Positions 46,555-58,180 of a stretch of DNA of 64,000 nt are shown here, piece after piece; the stretch's first letter is position 1, and every line of letters begins with the position of its first letter. The notes under the pieces are model-generated. The model had not been told where the DNA came from and made no database searches. It worked only from the letters and a program-made list of their open reading frames with translations. The DNA is from Abelmoschus esculentus (Eukaryota; Streptophyta; Magnoliopsida; Malvales; Malvaceae): positions 11,017,001-11,081,000 of the forward strand of contig JAUCBN010000012.1 of NCBI GenBank assembly GCA_035048815.1, written 5' to 3'. The position numbers were made by a program, and so were the translations under genes.

Positions 46555-48385
46555 TGATAACTTCGTAAAAAGACTATATTTTAGGCCTCTTTACTTAAGT
46601 TATTGAGTATCCTTAGGCTCATATAGGATCATTTAGTTGCATTTAGGTTCATGACATTGCATATAGTCATTTAAACATGCTTTGGCATCTTGAGGTGGTA
46701 ATAGGTGTTATTTAATGGGAAAGGTAGTTCTTTTTAGTGGTGTTGTGCAGGAGAAGCAGAAACGGAAGTTAAGGCAATTTGTCGTGGCATTCTCAGAAGG
46801 ATGGCAAAAGGAAAATGCCATGGCAAATCTAGAGAACTCCTGGGCTGAGCTAAACGACAAAAAGATATTTTGATGAGAGTGTCAGCTAGTGCTATCACAG
46901 CCGATCGAAACCACTACAGCTGGCTACAACCACCACAATGGGGGACCACAGAGAAGATGGCCTTTAAGCATTCCACGTCAGTAGGGGACCACTGTCACCT
47001 TTGCTAGTCCTGCAGGAGTGTCAAGACAAAAATAAGGATAGAAAGGAATTTTTGCATATCTTTTAGGGTTTTCACCTTCTTTAAAAGACATGGTTACCTA
47101 CACAAAAGGGAGGCTTTTTTGGGAGAGAAAACACAGAAAAGAGAGACCTTTGCGGCGAAAAGCTCCCACCTTTCTCCACCAACTTCCAGCCAAAGGGACC
47201 TCCATTGATAGCACTCGAAGGGAGTGATATGCTAAGCACCCGAGAGGGGCTAGCTCACCAAGGCGACCATGGTGGTTGAAAAGCCAGAGGTGGTGCACAC
47301 CAATGGTGTCTTCTAGTCCTCCTTCCTTGCTTTATTTTGTTATCTTTTCATGAGGATTAATGTTGGATGTTTAAGATTAATGTGATTGATTACTATTAAC
47401 ATTTAGCTCCACCATGTAACCTTGTTTCAGTGGTAGCTTTTATGGATGATTAATTTGTTTCTATTTAATATATTGCATGCTAAGTGTTTGTATATTTGCT
47501 TTGCTCATTGTTGGTAATTATTTAAGCTTTATAAGAGGCACGAGAGTGTCCATGGTTTAGATACAAGCTAGAGCACTCGAGAGAGGCGTAGCTATAGATC
47601 CTTAGATCATTCGAGAGAAGCTAAGGGAGGATCTACGTGAGCAATGGTTTCTAGACTGTAAATAGGGCCTAGTTGGATCCTAGAGCACTCAAGAGAGGCG
47701 TAGGTGAAAGCTTCAATGACTAAAAGTATGGTACTTTATCGTTAGGCTAGGGTGTCATTCGCGTGACAGGCAAAATTACCATGACATTTTAGTTTATCAG
47801 GTTCCTATGAATCAAGAGATCGGGAATACCTTAGAAACCTCTGTCGAGTAAGTATACACCATAGCAACTATATGTTTGGTAGGGGTAAGGGGTAGGAAAC
47901 CATAGAAGCCACCATCAGTCATTCCCTAGAGAGAGTTAATCAATAGAGGAGAAGTACAATATATTGTTTAACGTGTTTTTGCATCCTTTTTTTGCCCTTG
48001 CATTTACAATTTACTTTCTTTACTTTGCTTGCTATCTTGCAATCACTCTGCCATACACTCACATATCACCTTCATACATCCATCTTGCCATCATCATCCA
48101 TTTTATTTTATCTTGGCAAATTTTAGTTGCTTGCATTCTAGAATTGCCATAACATTTTCATCTTACACTTTCATCGTACATATCCATTTCCTCTTGTTTA
48201 TATTTTTATCTTTATTTTCTTTCTAGTTAGTGACACCTTTTTTCCTTGACAAATTTGACTGCATACTTTACCCCGATCCTCATGAGAACGATACTCACTC
48301 ACCCTCTATTACTTGTACGACTGTGTATACTTGCACATATATGTGTGTTCGCATACTCTATATTGACACTACACAGAGCACACCA
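46555..48385 (+). repeat. 3' LTR of Athila-like element
   Basis: 1831 bp, starting 'tgataacttcgtaaaaag' and ending 'acacagagcacacca'. Pair of 37924-39767. Confidence 0.92.
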
Positions 48386-48390
48386 ATACT

Positions 48391-49199
48391 CAACTCTAGA
48401 AACTAAAAAACAAGCACAAAATGACTCTTAATCATGTCAAACCATCACATATATGTCCAACATGCAACTTAAATATCATGTTCTAAAAAATTAATGAGTC
48501 TAAAACGGGTAACACTATTATACACCATTAACAAGATATATTGTTGCATATTATTAACTTTTAACATTTTTTAATTTATTATTAAAAACACAATAATTCA
48601 ACACAAATTTAATTATATTTTAAAGTAAAATTAAAATTTAGGATAAAATAATAATCATGTTCGGCTATCATAAAAAAATTATTTTAGTTAATTGTTAATT
48701 TTGCAGTATTCAATTCTTGATCTCATGTTGTACCAATTAAACAAAATAATTGGAATATTTGATTTGAGTAATATTTTTTTACTTTACTTATGAAAATATG
48801 AAATATGGTAAATTTAATAAGAAAATTGAAAAAACTATTTCCCACCTTTTTAAAGATTAACTAAAAATTTTAATTTATAAACCATGTCAGTCGAAAGTGA
48901 ATATGAATAATTCAAAACTTAAGTTAATGAATTAAAAAACTAAATTTTAATGATCAAAATAGGATGAGAAGAAAATTGAGTGATTATTGTTGTATTTTAC
49001 CCATTTTTTTTATTAAGGAGAAGTTAAATTTAACGATAATTTGAATGTAATTGAACAATAGGGACTGTATCAAATGCGAAATAAAAGTTGGGTCACCTTA
49101 TTGAATGCGAATTAAAAATTGGTTGACATTATTGAATATTTTAAAAGTAAAATGACTAAAATGAATCTTCCCAAAAAGTTCGATGAATATTTATGTAGT
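48391..49199 (+). repeat. Continuation of OMT2 downstream flank, then AT-rich DNA
   Basis: 48391-48600 ('ccatcacatatatgtcc', 'acactattatacacc') matches 57170-57380 behind OMT3. The rest is AT-rich with no recognised feature. Confidence 0.6.
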
Positions 49200-49680
49200 T
49201 TACCCTAAAACCCTATATCGATAAGGTTCTTAACCAATCGGGCCTTTTCTAAAAAATCCATTGAAGGTGTACTGAAACACCAAAAGGGTGTATCAAAAAT
49301 AAAGTGTATCTATACTCTAAAGGACTGTATCAATACGGCGTTTGATAGTGTTAAAAATTTAGCTTGAACCTTCAGGTGCACTAAGACAATAAAGCATGTA
49401 TCGATAAACTTACATTAAAAACACAAATTTGGTTATTTTAAAACGTTTTGAACTCTTCTAAAACCACTCAAAAACTTTTAAAACTTATTTTTAGGTTTTT
49501 GATATAAGAACCATTTTTGAAATCTTAAAATGTTTCAAATACTTCTAAAATATCTCTAAAACTTTTAAAACTTATTTTCAGGTTTTTGGACATAAGAACT
49601 ATTTTTGAAATCTTTTCAATTTAGTCCAAAATATTTTTTAATCATTATATCAAAATCAGTATCTCCATAAATATAATATA
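49200..49680 (-). repeat. Relict LTR related to the gag-only element
   Basis: 'ataagaaccatttttgaaat' and 'tttagtccaaaatattttt' match the inner end of the LTR at 22125-23172. It contains a local 87-bp tandem duplication: 'aaaacttttaaaactta' at 49471 and 49558. Old and fragmentary. Confidence 0.55.
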
Positions 49681-51474
49681 AGAATCTAGAAATTTTGATG
49701 AAAAACTATAGAATTTGATTTTAGGGAAGTGTTTTTGGCCATTAACGAATTCAAACCGTCCGAGTTAACTTATTGAGTTAGCCATCCGAATCAGATTCAA
49801 CCCATTAATTTGAATCCGACCCGTCTGGCTTGATTCTAAACCTGGCCCATCTGACTTGAACCTAAACCCGACATGACCGTTGACCCATTTACTTGCTAAT
49901 TGGTGATTGGTGACATCATTGACTTTTATCGCTAACGTCAACGTTTACTATTGACGTCAGTACGACATCAATGTTGATTTTCAACCAAAAAATTAAAATT
50001 TCTAAAAAGCCATATTTTTTTGTTTTTTGAGGTTCCGAGTCCATTTTTTAAGATTATTTCATGAAATTCTTCCCCAAAGACTCCAAATTTAAATTTTAAA
50101 TTCAAGCCTAAACTTTATCGAGTTTAAATTTAAAGTTTAGTTGTATGAATTAAAGGGCTAATAAGAATATTTATATTATTATAGATTTTCATATCCCTCC
50201 TGATCGTGCACCGCCCAGCCATTCTCTTCTCAATTCGATTGCGTGATCCGATAGTGACTCGTATGTACGATATCTTGTAAATAATTCAAGTAACAATTTT
50301 TCTCGTATTAATTTAAGTTTATTTTATCTTAGATTCTAGCACTGTAGTAGAGCGTAGCTCTACCGCCCAATAGACTGTTCTACCGACCTGACCCTTTTGT
50401 GGTATGTTCCTTGTGTGCTATATTATGTTTAAATAAATTTATTTTGATAAAAAATTTAAATTGAGCATGATCTTTTTTCTGTCTTATGGTATAAAAGATT
50501 TCTATATACAAAATATATACGTCTAAAAGCATGTTCTCTAGTTACTACTTCATTGTAATTATCTGTAATTATTGTATAATATTATCGGCTGATACTGAAT
50601 TCTAGTATTATCATTTAAACCGTTATTACTACTTTCCGGGGCACGTGAGATATGATGTGAAGAAGCGTAAGTTCAACTTGGACCCAACTCGTAATACCTT
50701 CTGCTAGGTTCGTGATCTTCGACTAGTTAATTTCATCTGTTTTAGGTTCATACGCTTCGACGAGGGTAATTCTTTTTGTACATAAGGTAACCCACTAGGC
50801 TGGTATCTATGCCCTATGGGTTCAGGTTAATGCGACACACACGATGTCGTTTTGGGAAAGTATATCATGGAGTTCTATTGAGGGTAACAACATGATTTTT
50901 TGAACTAATTATCTTATTTCTATGATTTATAAGTATTTGTTTTATTTACACTATTGGAAAACAATGAGCTCTCTAACTTATACCTCTAATCTTTTTCTTT
51001 CAAATATTGTTGGATAAGTCTTTCGTGCTCGACACTTGAAGGATCTCCGCATTTCAGTATTTTAGTTTTTGATGTAATGTTTATGCCTTCCAGATTGCAT
51101 ATAAGGTGACATAAGCCTACGTTTTGCTATTTTATACTTTACTATTTTCGTTTCATTTGTTTTTTTATAGAGTAATTTATTTTGTTTATGATCTTATTGA
51201 ACATATTATATAATCGTTTTGCGTTATATTCATAATTAGCTTTTATTTTTTAAACCTTTAACAAAAAATGTGGCCTCTCAAAATTTAGCTTTTTGTAAAG
51301 GCATGTTTAAGGGGTTACGGAAGTTCTACCAGATAGTCTCATCCAAAAGTTATATTGACATCGACAAGATAGATATTAACTTCGTCTAACTCATTAATAA
51401 GATTAAATAAAATTCAGTTTAAACAAATTCATTTAATCATAGAAAGTTAATAACTAAAATTTAAAAGCAATATT
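49681..51474. other. Unidentified intergenic DNA
   Basis: No coding frame. 49740-50160 has direct 'ttgacg.catt.ac' words. 50190-50880 has more mixed base composition than its surroundings and looks like a transcribed or LTR-type region ('gggcacgtgagatatgatg'), but no ends or partner copies are in this window. Confidence 0.4.
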
Positions 51475-52260
51475 AGGTAATATTTTAAGAGATTCAGATT
51501 CAATTATTTTAACAAAATCATCTATGTATTTTATACAAATATTAAAAAAAATATAAATAAATATTATTATATAAATAAATAAAATATTATATTTTAATAT
51601 TCCTTATGTGTAGGGACGATTCAAAGATTTTGGGGGGCTATGCAATTTCTTAAAATGTGACCCTTAGAAGTAATTTCTCATAACTCCACTAGTTCTAAAA
51701 AGGTGGCTCTTAGAAGCAATTGTCCTCCTTAAGGGTCTATGTGTGGTCGTTTCTATTACGTCTGTCCAGAACCTCACAGGTTCTACAAAAGCAATAGTAA
51801 TAAGAATAATTAATAAGATTCTATAATCAACTATCACATATAGAAAATAATTACAACGTTTTAATAAATATAACTCATATTTCTTAAGAGTATTTTTAAA
51901 ATTTTACAGTGAATTTCGATATTAATATCATTTAAACAATGTAATTATCAAAATTTTGGGGCTCTTTCTTTTAAAAGACCATATGCAGTCGTTCTTTTAC
52001 GCTTGTTCAGAACCCGATGTTTTCGTGGTGGTTGCAAAATTTGTGACGGATGTTTTATAAATGCCTTGCGTGACCACCTACAGTTTTTATATTCTTCCCG
52101 TGGTGGTTGCTACAGCCTAAAAATGTGATGGATGTTTCATAAATGGCATGCCAAACCACACACAATTGAAAGCTTATGAATATGTCACAAGTTGTGTTAT
52201 TATATGCGACGGAGGGACCGATCAAGGGAATAAAAGGATAGTTTTACCTAAAATTAGGTT
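51475..52260 (+). repeat. Segment repeated at 58490-59000
   Basis: 'gattcagattcaat', 'tattatattttaatattc' and 'gtgatggatgtttcataaatg' recur in the same order downstream of OMT3. Inside this copy the block around 52025-52085 ('cgtggtggttgc') is itself repeated at 52100-52165. Confidence 0.6.
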
Positions 52261-52984
52261 GTATTTTCATTCTCAAAAAAATATCCTTGATTATCCCATA
52301 TATATATAATACTAACCCTAAAATTAGGGACGTAAAAAATCGATTCGATCCGAAAACCCGTTTGAATCATGTTTTAGCCAGAATTTAGTTTGGCAGAGGA
52401 TGTGATGACTAAAACTAGTTCAATCTAATTATCTTTGATCCGAACCTGAGTTGAACTGTTATTATAGTAATCGAACCTTACTTTCATCGGACCGAGAATG
52501 TCTTGAACCCGAATTGAACTTGTTATTGTAAACTCGAAATCCAACTTGCACCTAATTAAAACAAATTCAAACCCGAGACTTATCAGGTAGATAACCGATA
52601 TTACTGGATTGAATCAACTCAAGATCCGATTTTACCCGACCTGTTAATTGACCAAACTTATTTTGAACCTGACATGTTGATCCAAACTGATATTGACTTG
52701 ACTTGATATCTACTTGACATATAATTGAGGAAGTCTATGATTTGATGAATTTAAAGTATTGATGAATGTATAGTATTAAGTATTGATAAATATAAACTAA
52801 TAATTTTTTAATTAATTTAAGGTGTTAAATAATTTATTTGTCATATATACATATATAATCAATTTAAAATTATAAAAAATATATATATATTTAAATATTC
52901 ATTTGACTCTATTAAGTTTAAAATATATTAAAATTTCTAAAAATTAACAATGACTGAATCTACTATAAATATGGTAATCTTCCT
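52261..52984. other. Intergenic DNA, nothing recognised
   Basis: Contains pyrimidine/purine mixed text with 'gaacctgacatg'-like low-order repeats (52480-52710) and TA-rich runs. No gene. Confidence 0.45.
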
Positions 52985-53175
52985 TCCTCGGAGTAAAAAT
53001 CTTCTACTCCTGTTTATGCCCTGTCTATACCCTACTAAAAATTCTTAAAAATTAAGTTCTAAATCTTAACTCAAATTTTTATATCTTAAACCCTAGACCA
53101 TACACCCTAAAAAATACACTTTAACTACCCTTTATTTCTTAAACTCTAACCAGAACTTGAATCCTAATTATTTTA
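52985..53175 (+). repeat. AT-rich 'taaaccctaaa' repeat, copy 3
   Basis: Same order of motifs as the copies upstream of OMT1 and OMT2, and an inverted partner lies at 54780-54990. The two bracket OMT3. Confidence 0.55.
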
Positions 53176-53252
53176 AGACGAGACACCATTGAAAGCGCAA
53201 TAAAAGGGCATGTAATTTGCATCCCTTCCTCGTCCTTCTATCCTTTTTAGCC

Positions 53253-53260
53253 TATAAATA
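53253..53260 (+). promoter_or_regulatory. TATA box of OMT3
   Basis: TATAAATA in 'tttttagcctataaataac', the block shared with OMT1 and OMT2. The three-codon upstream ORF of the sisters is absent here (CCAGAGCG in place of CCATGG). Confidence 0.7.
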
Positions 53261-53314
53261 ACATATTTGCTTGGTACGCTGGTTCCAGAGCGAAACAAAT
53301 AGACCTTGGTAAAG

Positions 53315-54495
53315 ATGGTGAATGCCAATGAGGAGCATACTCATGAGCTACTTGAAGCTCAGGCTCACGTTTGGAGCCACATTTTCAGCTTCATAAACTC
53401 CATGTCCCTAAAATGTGCTGTTGATTTAGGCATTCCTGATATCATTCACAACCACGGCAAGCCCATGACTCTTACCGATTTGGTGACAACGCTACCGACG
53501 CTCAACCCTAGCAAGGCACGCAACATTTACCGGCTCATGCGTATTTTAGTCCACTCGGGCTTCTTTGCACAACAGAAGCTTATCCATGGAGACCAAGAAG
53601 ATGGTTACGTACTAACCAATGCTTCTCGTCTCTTGCTCAAGGAGAATCCCTTAAGCATAACACCTTTGCTGAAAGTCCTTTTGGATCCTATTATAACAAA
53701 GCCTTGGGATTTTCTAGGCACCTGGTTCCAAAACAATGATTGTGCCCCATTTGTAACAGCTCATGAAAAAGCATTTTGGGACTATACTGATCATGACCCA
53801 AAGTTTGGTAATTTGTTTAATGAAGGCATTGCTAGCGATGCTCGATTGGTTGGTAGCGTTTTAATTGACAAGTGTAGGGGATCATTTGAGGGATTGGATT
53901 CTCTGGTGGACGTTGCGGGAGGCACAGGAACACTGGCCAAGGCTATTGCCGATGCATTTCCAAACATGGAGTGCACTGTCTTGGATCTTCCTCATGTTGT
54001 TGCCAGCCTACAAGATAGCGGGAACTTGAAATATGTTGGAGGCAATATGTTTGAGGATGTTCCAGTTGCAGATGCAGTTTTACTAAAGGTTTTTATTCAT
54101 TTTTCTTATCAATCATATCTTTTTAACAGTTTTAATCGTTTTAAATCAACACTAGTTCATTTGATGTTGTTTTCGAGTTGATTAAATAGTGGATATTGCA
54201 CGATTGGAATGACGATGAATGCTTGAAGATTCTGAAGCGATGTAAAGAGGCGATTTCAAATCAAGAGAAAGGGTTGATAAAAAAGAAGGTGATGATAGTA
54301 GACATAGTACTGAATGACGAAAACTCGAAGACGTTCGAAACGCAGCTGTTCTTCGATATGTTGATGATGACAATGCTGACGGGTAAAGAGAGGAGGGAAG
54401 AAGACTGGGCCAAGCTGTTTTGTGCAGCTGGTTTCAATGACTATAAGATATTTCCTATATTAGGTGTAAGATCTCTCATTGAGGTTTACCCTTAA
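53315..54495 (+). CDS. OMT3: resveratrol/isoflavone-type O-methyltransferase (altered SAM loop)
   Basis: Exon 1 is 53315-54088, the intron 54089-54189 (GT..AG, phase 0) and exon 2 54190-54495, giving 359 aa. Start ATG 53315 (MVNANEEHTHELLEAQ); it lacks the first two residues of OMT1/2. The N-terminal dimerisation domain and the fold motifs are intact. The SAM loop reads LVDVAGGTG (residues 197-205), with Ala201 where nearly all relatives have the first Gly of D-x-G-x-G-x-G. Catalytic His262 (ILHDWND), Asp296 and Glu325 (GKERREEDW) are in place, and the C-terminus is SLIEVYP. The 5' half of exon 2 follows OMT2 and the 3' half follows OMT1. It is probably expressed in the same way as its sisters (shared TATA block), but SAM binding may be weaker. 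Substrate unknown. Confidence 0.9.
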
Positions 54496-54606
54496 GAACC
54501 ATTTATTGTAACTCTTTCATGTTTGGTTGTATTTGGGTTTAATAAGTTGTTGCATCTCATCTCTTTCATATTGATTTAAGTTAATAATCATCTGCATGCT
54601 TTACTC

Positions 54607-54612
54607 AATAAA
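54607..54612 (+). terminator. Polyadenylation signal of OMT3
   Basis: AATAAA in 'tttactcAATAAAaacc', about 110 bp after the stop codon. Confidence 0.6.
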
Positions 54613-54779
54613 AACCACTCTTTTATACATTTATGTTTCAATGAGCCACACTGGAAACATTCTTCCATTTAACATATATATTTTAGATTTCTCAACACCC
54701 GTAGATTCGTCCATTTTAAAATGGAGTATAAACCGTATGCTTCCTAATTACGTTTTTACTGTTGACCCAACTTTAAATT

Positions 54780-54990
54780 TGTAGATTTAGAGTTTAGTAT
54801 TTAAGGTTCAAAGTTATAGGTTGTGGTTAAGATTTTAAAATTAGGGGTATGGTGTATTTTTTTAGGGTGTAGAGTTTAGGATTAGGATATGAAAAATTAG
54901 TGTTAGGGTTTAGAATTCAAAATTTTAAGAACTTTTAACAAGGACATAGAAGGAGACACAATTAAGGGACAAAGAGTTTTTACTCATCAA
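54780..54990 (-). repeat. AT-rich 'taaaccctaaa' repeat, inverted copy behind OMT3
   Basis: The reverse complement begins 'gagtaaaaactctttgtccc' and follows the motif order of 4645-4885. With 52985-53175 it forms a widely spaced inverted pair around the gene. Confidence 0.6.
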
Positions 54991-55060
54991 AATAGGAATG
55001 GTCATACTAGAAAAAGAATACAGTTTTATACATTTATTTTAGAATATTATTATGCATATC

Positions 55061-56427
55061 CACTACAGCAGAATAAGTTTATAGCAACGTTTTTTATATA
55101 TACAGTGGTGTTTTTTAGCGCTACTAAAAGTACTTGCGACACAACGAAAAACGCCACAAAAAACGCCGCTACAAGCTGCGTCGCTAAAAGTAGCGGCGTT
55201 TTATTAAACAAACGCTGCTAATGTTTATTCTATTGCGGCGTTTGTTAAAAGCAAACGCCGCTAAAGATCGTGTACTATAGCGATGTATATTTAAAATAAA
55301 CGTCGTTAATGTTATGTACTTTTGTGACGATTTTTAAAAAACGCCACTAAAGTTAATGGGTTTTTAGTGGCGTTTTTCCCAAACGCCGCTATAGATACTA
55401 CATTTTAAAAAAATAATTTTAAATTATTATTACTACCAAAAGCTTCACTGTAATTAATATTTCAACAACAATACAATTAAACAACAACAATAAAATAATC
55501 TAAAATACTTAACTATGAAAAATATTTTAAAGTCTAATATCAAATAAAGTGAAATATAATAATTCAGAGTTTAAGTAAAATAAAGTTCAGTAATAAGTAC
55601 AAACCAAATGAACCTAAAATCATCTAAGGCGACGGATTCCTAGGCTGGTTTTGCTTTAACATCGCCATCATATCTTGAAATTATTGTTGAAGATTCTGAT
55701 ATGTTGCTTCTCTCTCTGCTTCCCTTGTTGCTCTCTCAGCTTCTCTTCGTTCTCTCTCAGCTTCTTTAGCTTCTATCTCTGCTTGGAATTGAGTTAATTG
55801 TTATTTTAAACGTTGAATTTCCGCTTGAGAAGACTGACTTTGTGATGGCATGTACTGAGACGATTTGGATCCAAAATATTTAGTTGGTGTCACGAATGAC
55901 CCTTGACAGCGCACTCGACCATATCTTTCAGGATCCAAAACTTCAGCAAAAACTTGATTCTCGATATCAGCAATATTAGCAGAACCAACAGTTGAAGCCG
56001 TAGCTTCTATCTCTGTCCTTTTTTCCTTCATTCTCGTCTGATAATCATTTGTTAAAAATAATAAATGAAAATAGGATTCATTATACCAGAATACCAAATA
56101 CAACATAATATAAAATAATAGATGAAAAATAATAGATGAAAACATTATACCAAAATTTCTTCAGCTTCAGGATTCATTGGAGAGCCATCTTTTTTGGTGC
56201 GAGTAATGTCAAATAGTTTTACCCGTTCAATGCTAGAACCAGTCGACACAAGCTACAAAATATAATAAACATGAATATTAACTTTAATGTAATACAAGTT
56301 AAAATAATATTTTAAAAATAATACCTCTTCATTAGCAATGCGAGCAAAGCTCTTCGTCTCTGCTGTGTGCGTAAATTTTTGTTTCTGTCTACTAGTAACT
56401 CCTACGCGCTCTCTTTCCTGTTTAAGA
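55061..56427 (-). mobile_element. CACTA transposon fragment
   Basis: Starts CACTACAGCAGAATAAG, the terminal motif of the superfamily. It is followed by subterminal repeats GCGGCGTTT/AAACGCCGC in both orientations (55140-55395, at least eight near-copies). Minus-strand coding pieces of a Transposase_24-type protein follow. The other terminus is missing: host flank resumes at about 56428 ('ggtacttggagcttctaaac'). So it is an end fragment. Confidence 0.8.
55640..56427 (-). pseudogene. CACTA Transposase_24-type protein remnant
   Basis: Three exons on the minus strand. The first, near 56330-56420, reads KQKFTHTAETKSFARIANEE. The second, near 56168-56255, reads LVSTGSSIERVKLFDITRT. The third, at 55801-56042, reads EVLDPERYGRVRCQG and TPTKYFGSKSSQ. 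It then runs into a stop at 55801, after which a coiled-coil Glu/Arg-rich tail (AEREATYQ) remains in frame to about 55640. Exon junctions have GT/AG-like edges. Stops and the missing end make it defective. Confidence 0.72.
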
Positions 56428-57480
56428 TTTATTATTGGTACTTGGAGCTTCTAAACTCTCGGTATACGATATTGAAATCTTTGAAATACTCTTAAACCAA
56501 TATCGATACCTAATAACTATTGTTTTTGATATCTGATCTTGGGCGTAGATACACATCGATTGATATCGATATTAAAATGTCATTGATCCATTGAGTTGAT
56601 ATTATAGATTTTGATACTGATAACTAATTTGTACTATCGATACTATTCATGTCGTACCAAATACCCACACTTAAAAATTAAAACCTCAATATTGGTCTTC
56701 ATTATTTATAGTTACAGAGGTGACAAACATGTTATCTTGTTCAGGTTTGAGTTTGGTTTGATCTATTTTAATTTGGGTCGGTTTGAATCAGGTTACATTC
56801 GTTTAAGTTTAATTCGGGATAAGTATTAGGTCATTAGATTTCGGGTCGGGTAAATATCGGGTTTAAAAGAGATCAATCAATTTTGATTAAGTTTTAGGTC
56901 AAATTAATTTTTTATTTAATATATTTCTTTATATAGCTTATGTATTTGGCTTTTTGGTGTGTTGTGCTTTTTTTCACATCTCATCTTTCTTTCTTTTTAA
57001 TATTTTTCTTTATTTTGGTTTGCTTTTCATTAATGTGAAATTGATTCGGTTGAAAATCAGTTTAGATCTATTTTTAAATAAAATTTAATTCAATTCAGTT
57101 TCTTTTGGATTTTTAGATTAAACTTAATTATCAGGTTAAATTCGCTAGGTCTATTCATAAGATATCGATAACCAAACCCAAAAACTAAAAAACAATCACA
57201 AAACAACTCTTAATCATGTCAAACCATCACATATACGTCCCACATGTAACTCAAACATTACTGTCTAAAATATAGATGAGTCTAGAACAACACACACCGT
57301 TATACATCATTAACGTAATATATGACTGTTTACTATAAATTTTTAATATTTTTAATTAATTATTAAAAATTATAATGATTCAACACACAATTAATCATAC
57401 TTTTAAAATAAAATTAAAATTTAAGTTAAATAACCCTTTAATTATTTTTAAATTATTTTAGAATCATTAAAAATTTAGTA
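56428..57480 (+). repeat. Downstream flank of OMT3
   Basis: Collinear with 37260-37923 joined to 48391-48600 (OMT2) and in part with 7500-7810 (OMT1). It shows the uninterrupted form of the site where the Athila element landed in the OMT2 flank. No genes. Confidence 0.7.
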
Positions 57481-57580
57481 GTGCATTGAATTAGTGTTGT
57501 ATAACAATATATTGTATTAAAAATTTAGTAGTGTATTGAATTACTGTTGTATTATTGTATTAATAATTAGGATTAGTCTA
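57481..57580. repeat. Two-copy tandem repeat, ~55 bp
   Basis: 'aaaaatttagtagtgcattgaatta' appears twice in tandem (57464 and 57519), followed by 'gttgtat' words. Confidence 0.5.
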
Positions 57581-57584
57581 CCAC

Positions 57585-58180
57585 GTGCGTCGCACACCAC
57601 TGAATATTACTAATGCTAAATATTGTTGAACATCATTAAATATTTTAATAAATATTAAAAATTTTAAGGATTAAACCTATTTTTAAATTTTTTTTTAAAA
57701 AGAAACAAAATTAAATTTAAAAAAACCTTTTATATTTTTTATAATATTTTAATTAATATATTAGAATCAAATTTTCTAAGATCTCCTTAATTTCAAAAAT
57801 TTTAAACTCAACCTTTTATTTTGTTTCGGTCGCGGCCGACATTATCGTCGGCACCACCACTATTGCCGCTGCTTTTGCCGATTTGTTTTTCTTATTAACA
57901 AGAAGTCATAACCAGAGTAAAAATAGGTGAATGCATAGCGGAAGCGGTAAAAGAAAATGAAGGAGTTAAGTTTAGGGGTTTTATATTAAGGAGATTTAAG
58001 AAATTTAATTTTAATATATTAATTAGAATATTATAAAGAAATTATAAAAAATAATTAAAAATAATTTTTATTTTTTGAATAATTTTAATTATAAACATAG
58101 TCCTTAAATTTTGATTCTTTATTAAAAATATTAAATATTATTCAATGTTAATGATGTTCAATAGTGTGCGATACCTGTTA
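57585..58180. mobile_element. Foldback (MULE-like) element with ~230 bp inverted arms
   Basis: 57585-57830 read forward matches 57950-58180 read on the other strand. Shared landmarks are 'cgcacacca.tgaa', 'ttaattaatatattagaat' and 'tctccttaa'. The 110-bp centre is much more GC-rich ('ggtcgcggccgacattatcg', 'gccgctgcttttgccg'). The arms are far longer than usual hAT or PIF ends, which points to the Mutator/foldback class. No transposase and no certain target duplication. Confidence 0.6.

Larger units (their letters stand above)
37924..48385 (+). mobile_element. Athila-like Ty3/gypsy retrotransposon, full length but decayed
   Basis: LTRs 37924-39767 and 46555-48385. ATACT stands on both sides (37919-37923 and 48386-48390), a perfect 5-bp target duplication. 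The tRNA-Asp-like primer site is TGGTACCGTTTCCAGGGATC (39773-39792). The polypurine tract before the 3' LTR is 'aagtttggaggtg', the style of Athila elements. Gag, protease, reverse transcriptase, RNase H and integrase occur in the canonical gypsy order, mainly in one frame with stops and three frame changes. No envelope-like ORF is seen. The host sequence resumes in register with the OMT3 flank at 57170. Confidence 0.93.

Noticed and set aside
52320..52710. Possible gene in the 'gaacc' rich region before OMT3
   Set aside because: Degenerate short direct repeats and many stops in all frames; no domain.
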